Of a stretch of 8,264 nucleotides of DNA, positions 5,600-8,264 are shown one piece after another (the stretch's first letter is position 1; each line of letters begins with the position of its first letter). Source of the stretch: Deltaproteobacteria bacterium. GTDB taxonomy: Bacteria > Desulfobacterota > Desulfobacteria > Desulfobacterales > C00003060. Made by a program: the position numbers and the translations under genes. The notes beneath the pieces are model-generated. The model saw only the letters and a list, made by a program, of their open reading frames with translations. It was not told where the DNA came from and ran no database searches. The stretch lies in assembly GCA_019309815.1 (NCBI GenBank), contig JAFDFO010000103.1, positions 1 to 8,264 of the forward strand. Direction: 5' to 3'.

Positions 5600-7330
5600 T
5601 TAAAGATATCTCTCAATAGTCTTAAGCATTTTCGACAGATCAAATGGCTTTGGCAGGTTTGCAGTGGAGCCGATCAATTTCTGCTTGCCCCCCTTGAAAA
5701 GACCGCTTTTGCTTGTCAACACAACAATGGGAGTTTTCGTGTGCTCGGAATTTTCCCGTATGACAGACAGCACGCTTTGGGCGTCTATTTTGGCCAGGTC
5801 GATATCCATAAGAATCAATTGGGGTTTTATCCTGTCCAGGAGGTTCAGCGTCTCCAGGCCGTCTTCTGCCTCCAGAACTTCGTATCCTCGTTTGGATAAC
5901 ATAATAGATATCACCTTTCGTATCCCGCGGTTGCTTTCCGCGACGAGAATCTTCTTGCGCCCGGCCTCCGCCTCTGATTCTGGCGGAAGATCCGATCCGA
6001 TTTTTTTCTGCACGGCCTGCTGAGCAAAAAAGTCTTTGCTGGAGATGAGAAGATCCATTAACGTCTGCAATTGGTCGGCATAGAGCCCCAGCTCAGGGAA
6101 CGCTTGGGCGGTATTGTTCAACTGGTCTATTCCTTTTTCCCACTGCCCAAGGTTGAGATAGGCCATGCCCAAATAGTAGTAAGCACTAGGGCTCTCTTCC
6201 CTGTTCACGACCTTCGTGTATCTGTCGACTGCCTCCCGCAGTATCTTCGGGTCTTCAGGTTCCGTGTGAGTCAAAAAGTTTCCATCGACAAACAGGTATG
6301 CTCGGCAGGATGGACATTCAAGAACCTCCGGATTCAACACTGCCCAGCAAAATGGACAGCGCAAAAACTTATCTTCTTTAAGCTCTTCCTTGGCAAGCTC
6401 GAACTTTTCGACCTCCTTCAGGACCTCGGGATCATCAGGAGCAATCTTCTTCGCATTGTTCAGGGACTTCTCCACCCATTCCATTCTGTCGGTGATGCGT
6501 GAGTGCCACAGCCAACCCTCGTAGTTGTTCGGATCGGCCTTTATAAACGCCATCAGCTTTTTCACTGCTTGCTCTTTGTGACCGCCGTCAGCCAGCGTCA
6601 CAATTTCTTCCAATATTGAGTCAGGAGTACGGGCAGCCTCAGCCTTTTTCTCTCTGGCGCGAGAGGCCTGCATCAGAAGTTGCATAACGGGGGTTTTGAT
6701 TCTCTTTTGGTCGCTGGACAATTCTTCAATGTTTAAGTCTGTGTTCTCCCACCCGAAGATTTCGACGGCAGCACTATCGCCTGTCAACTCGTCGGTCCCG
6801 GCATCGATCAACTCCCCGTCCTGCAGATGCATGTATCCGACATGCCCCTCGGAAGTGACCTCCAAAGTGCAGGTCTTTTTTTCCATTTTAAGGGCCTGCA
6901 GGAAATTCGGAACCGTGAAGTCGCTAATGAGGGGTCCTGAACTCTCATCCAACGCATCCAGCATCCTTTCCATCAGCTCCAAAAGGACAAAGGGCTTTTT
7001 CACATAATGTGTAACCCCCAGTTGGTCCATCTTACTTTTCGTCTCAGGGGACGGATCGGCTGTGACAGCGACAACCGGAATTTCTTTGTAACTTCCCTGC
7101 CTCATGTAAGTTATTAGTCCAAGCCCATCCACAGCCGCCCCTTCGATATCGGTTACAACAAGATCGATCTTGAACCTTTTCAAGACACCTGCCGCCTCTT
7201 TGCCATCAGAAGCGGACTTCACAATAAGGTCCTTGGTGTCTTTCGATGTGACCGATCCATAAGCTCTCAGGCCATCGACTACAACGCGCTGGAATTTCCC
7301 GTCAGGATCAACTATTAGGATCGTTTTCAT
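5600..7330 (-). CDS. Two-receiver response regulator with PATAN/DUF4388-like, TPR-like and zinc-ribbon parts
   Basis: A 576-residue cytoplasmic signalling protein. Order of parts: receiver domain 1 (about 1-127) with acidic D8/D10, phosphoacceptor D61 (VVTDIEG), T90 and K112 (KKPF); a DUF4388/PATAN-like segment (about 133-205; GPLISDFTVPNFLQAL, then a VGYMHLQDGELIDAG strand-turn); helical TPR-like repeats (about 235-315); a four-cysteine zinc ribbon CPFC...CPSC (C325, C328, C339, C342); TPR-like helices (about 362-440; SAYYYLGMAYLNLGQWEKGI); and a receiver domain 2 (459-576) with D509 (LMDID), T539 and K561 (PKPF). Receiver 2 has E465-S466 where two acidic residues are usual, so Mg2+ binding and phosphorylation may be altered. 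There is no HTH, GGDEF or kinase domain, so output is probably by protein-protein contact; PATAN-REC proteins in other bacteria act on motility or pilus machinery. Start ATG 7330; GGGGAG lies 12 bases upstream, a rather long gap. First gene of a probable two-gene operon with the 771-residue protein. Confidence 0.9.
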   Translation of the reverse strand: MKTILIVDPDGKFQRVVVDGLRAYGSVTSKDTKDLIVKSASDGKEAAGVLKRFKIDLVVTDIEGAAVDGLGLITYMRQGSYKEIPVVAVTADPSPETKSKMDQLGVTHYVKKPFVLLELMERMLDALDESSGPLISDFTVPNFLQALKMEKKTCTLEVTSEGHVGYMHLQDGELIDAGTDELTGDSAAVEIFGWENTDLNIEELSSDQKRIKTPVMQLLMQASRAREKKAEAARTPDSILEEIVTLADGGHKEQAVKKLMAFIKADPNNYEGWLWHSRITDRMEWVEKSLNNAKKIAPDDPEVLKEVEKFELAKEELKEDKFLRCPFCWAVLNPEVLECPSCRAYLFVDGNFLTHTEPEDPKILREAVDRYTKVVNREESPSAYYYLGMAYLNLGQWEKGIDQLNNTAQAFPELGLYADQLQTLMDLLISSKDFFAQQAVQKKIGSDLPPESEAEAGRKKILVAESNRGIRKVISIMLSKRGYEVLEAEDGLETLNLLDRIKPQLILMDIDLAKIDAQSVLSVIRENSEHTKTPIVVLTSKSGLFKGGKQKLIGSTANLPKPFDLSKMLKTIERYL

Positions 7331-7406
7331 GTCTTATGCAATCTCCCCGGCCGGTCAGGCGTGCGTTGGAATGCTGCCCTTCTTGGCGTTACGTCAGCTT
7401 TTTGAC

Positions 7407-7435
7407 AATATAACACAGGTTTACAGCTTAAACAA
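7407..7435 (-). promoter_or_regulatory. Candidate sigma-70 promoter of the response-regulator operon
   Basis: On the minus strand TTGTTT (7435-7430), a 17-base spacer and TATATT (7412-7407). The -10 matches 5 of 6, the -35 only 3 of 6. A start near 7400 would give a leader of about 70 bases. The region is AT-rich, so chance matches are possible. Confidence 0.4.
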
Positions 7436-7514
7436 ATTTTTTGTCTATTGTGTGCCGTTGGGCGTGACTCGGGCTGTTTCGTAGGGTTTCTCATTCAATA
7501 TATCCAAATATGGT

Positions 7515-7539
7515 TCTTCTCCAATTTAGTTGGAGAAGA
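7515..7539. repeat. Perfect 10-bp hairpin at the outer border of the repeat element
   Basis: TCTTCTCCAA (7515-7524), loop TTTAG, TTGGAGAAGA (7530-7539): a perfect 10-bp stem. It abuts the left 18-bp inverted repeat. No T-run follows on either strand, so a terminator is not supported. A related TTGGAG occurs beyond the other end (about 7791-7796). Confidence 0.65.
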
Positions 7540-7755
7540 GGGTCCAAGGATTCAAGGGGTCAAGGATTCAAGGGTTTGTTTTCTAAAGACTTTATCAGCG
7601 CCGTTAACATTCTTTCGATATCTAGGTTCCTTTCTTTGAACTGCAATAGCGAGCGAATCCAAGAATGGTATATTTCCTTACACTCGAAGACTCCCTGTAG
7701 CTTGCTGCAGGGAGCTTCAATATTTTCTTGCTTTTCACTTGAATCCTTGGACCCT
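7539..7755. mobile_element. MITE-like element with 18-bp perfect inverted repeats
   Basis: AGGGTCCAAGGATTCAAG at 7539-7556 is repeated exactly in inverse orientation at 7738-7755. Each end also carries further copies of an AAGGRTTCAAGGGGTC unit: two with a 16-base period at the left (7546 onward), and another in inverse orientation just outside the right repeat (about 7757-7773). The interior holds a 33-base hairpin and a short minus-strand frame that may be a gene remnant. No transposase is encoded, so if mobile it would be non-autonomous. It is not possible to see target-site duplications securely. An alternative is a REP-like or gene-associated repeat that never moved as a unit. Confidence 0.55.
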
Positions 7756-7781
7756 CGACCCCTTGAACCCTTTGGGATCAC
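7560..7781 (-). pseudogene. Possible remnant of a four-helix-bundle (S23/IVS-type) protein gene
   Basis: The minus-strand frame is open for 73 codons. The C-terminal part (from about 7680 down to 7560), with KERNLDIERMLTALIKSLEN and ending in KPLNP, resembles the C-terminal helix of short four-helix-bundle proteins of the 23S-intervening-sequence family. The N-terminal part is only the translated inverted repeat and hairpin, and the three upstream helices are missing. If this reading is right it is a 3' fragment left inside the repeat element. It may equally be a chance frame. Resemblance is from memory of the family only. Confidence 0.3.
7686..7718. repeat. Long imperfect hairpin inside the repeat element
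   Basis: GAAG-A-CTCCCTGTAGC, loop TT, GCTGCAGGGAG-CTTC. The stem has 11 plus 4 base pairs with one mismatch (a G-T pair) and one bulged A. A shortened piece of it (CCCTGTAGCT) recurs at 2789-2798. Confidence 0.75.
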
Positions 7782-7879
7782 ACCTGCTCAATTGGAGATG
7801 ACACACTTCCTTTACCCCAATTAACTACAACTAATCGGGAGATGATCCCAAAATATTAACAGAATCTACCCGTGTTCAG

Positions 7880-7894
7880 GCAAAACCCATGCCA
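7880..7894 (-). promoter_or_regulatory. Candidate sigma-54 (-24/-12) promoter
   Basis: The minus strand reads TGGCATG-GGTT-TTGC, against the consensus TGGCACG-N4-TTGCW. Only one position in the two conserved blocks differs (T for C), and GG/GC spacing is exact. Transcription would start near 7868 and run leftward toward the response-regulator gene at 7330, across the repeat element, giving a leader of about 540 bases. No better-placed gene on the minus strand lies between. Confidence 0.5.
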
Positions 7895-8023
7895 AATGAT
7901 TCGGGTCTGGGTGAGATGGAACGAAACAGAGAGCATTCTTTTGAAATGGCCTTACCGGTCAGGAAGGGGGAAATCGTCAAACGCAACCCCCGGTCGCGAT
8001 GCAGGTGGATAGAGAACTTGTGA
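7889..8023 (+). CDS. Very short ORF of doubtful reality
   Basis: A 44-codon plus-strand frame from ATG 7889 to TGA 8021-8023. The product is charged (MERNREHSFEMALPVRKGEI in its first half, then a basic RNPRSRCRW segment). The upstream ribosome site is weak (AGG about 8 bases before), and its start overlaps the sigma-54-like site of the other strand. There are no neighbours on this strand and no recognised family. It is listed only because nothing else occupies 7800-8150. Confidence 0.15.
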   Translation: MPNDSGLGEMERNREHSFEMALPVRKGEIVKRNPRSRCRWIENL

Positions 8024-8150
8024 GCAGTTTGGCAATTAGAGATATTGCAGCAGGCATGTCTCGTGCCTCATCTAACCCCAAATCATAATTGGGAAAGGGC
8101 CAAAGATCAATAACATTTATTTCTGAACAATGAAGACTATGTATTTGCCG

Positions 8151-8264
8151 CAGACCCGCCTTCGCATAAAGCTACGGCGCGGCAAGCCCACGCAGACCCG
8201 CCTTCGCCAAAGGCTACGGCGCGGCACGCAGACGCAGACCCGCCGTCGCATAAAGCTATGGCGA
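8151..8264. repeat. 42-bp tandem repeat of hairpin units, cut by the window edge
   Basis: Units start at 8151, 8193 and 8235 with CAGACCCGCC, an exact 42-base spacing. The third is cut after 30 bases. Each unit contains CGCCTTCGC (or CGCCGTCGC), a short AT-rich or CAAA-type loop, and GCTACGGCG (or GCTATGGCG), forming a stem of 9-10 bp with two mismatches. Units differ by point changes, partly at loop and stem positions. Related single pieces occur at 2851-2866 and 3011-3040. Confidence 0.85.

Larger units (their letters stand above)
7800..8150. other. Spacer with promoter-like site and no firm gene
   Basis: About 350 bases between the repeat element and the right-edge tandem repeats. They hold the sigma-54-like site at 7880-7894 and a doubtful 44-codon frame. 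No RNA gene or hairpin-T-run terminator is evident. Confidence 0.5.

Noticed and set aside
7510..7824. Plus-strand 104-codon ORF across the repeat element
   Set aside because: It translates the inverted repeats and hairpin and shows no protein-like pattern or ribosome site.
8139..8264. Plus-strand frame starting ATG 8139 and running through the tandem repeat to the edge
   Set aside because: It is made almost wholly of the 42-bp repeat and is Arg/Leu-rich low complexity with no ribosome site; open frames are expected because the period is a multiple of three.
8151..8264. Tandem array considered as a CRISPR
   Set aside because: Units are contiguous and similar along their whole length, with no unique spacers between identical repeats, and no cas gene is present.

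Overview
The window looks like a chromosomal segment of a Gram-negative bacterium of the deltaproteobacterial (Desulfobacterota) type, probably uncultivated or from a metagenome. Four things point this way: a large two-receiver response regulator with a DUF4388/PATAN-type segment, TPR-like helices and a zinc ribbon; a Tat-exported PLP enzyme; -24/-12 (sigma-54) promoter-like sites; and intergenic spaces full of small hairpin-forming repeats. This placement is inference; no rRNA, tRNA or marker gene is present.

All four protein genes lie on the minus strand. Read in transcription order from the right edge: a repeat-rich non-coding stretch (7331-8264) holds a 42-bp tandem hairpin repeat at the very edge, a short possible ORF, a sigma-54-like promoter and a MITE-like element with 18-bp perfect inverted repeats. 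Next comes the response regulator (7330-5600). After 79 bp follows a 771-residue, mostly helical orphan protein (5520-3205), probably cotranscribed with it. A second repeat-rich spacer (2737-3204) shares motifs with both repeat types of the right-hand spacer. Then comes a Tat-exported class-V aminotransferase-fold PLP enzyme (2736-1111), whose start is best placed 13 codons inside the longest ORF. A 373-bp spacer with a second sigma-54-like promoter follows. Last is a charged, helical, unrecognised protein (737 to the left edge) that runs out of the window.

Functionally, the regulator and the 771-residue protein look like a signalling pair: phosphorelay input through two receiver domains, with protein-protein interaction through the PATAN and TPR-like parts, and the orphan protein as a candidate partner. 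The PLP enzyme appears to be an independent unit that acts in the periplasm. The two sigma-54-like promoters point the same way as the genes and suggest activator-dependent expression of the left-hand hypothetical gene and, less securely, of the regulator pair. I see no defence system, CRISPR array, complete transposase or rRNA/tRNA gene.
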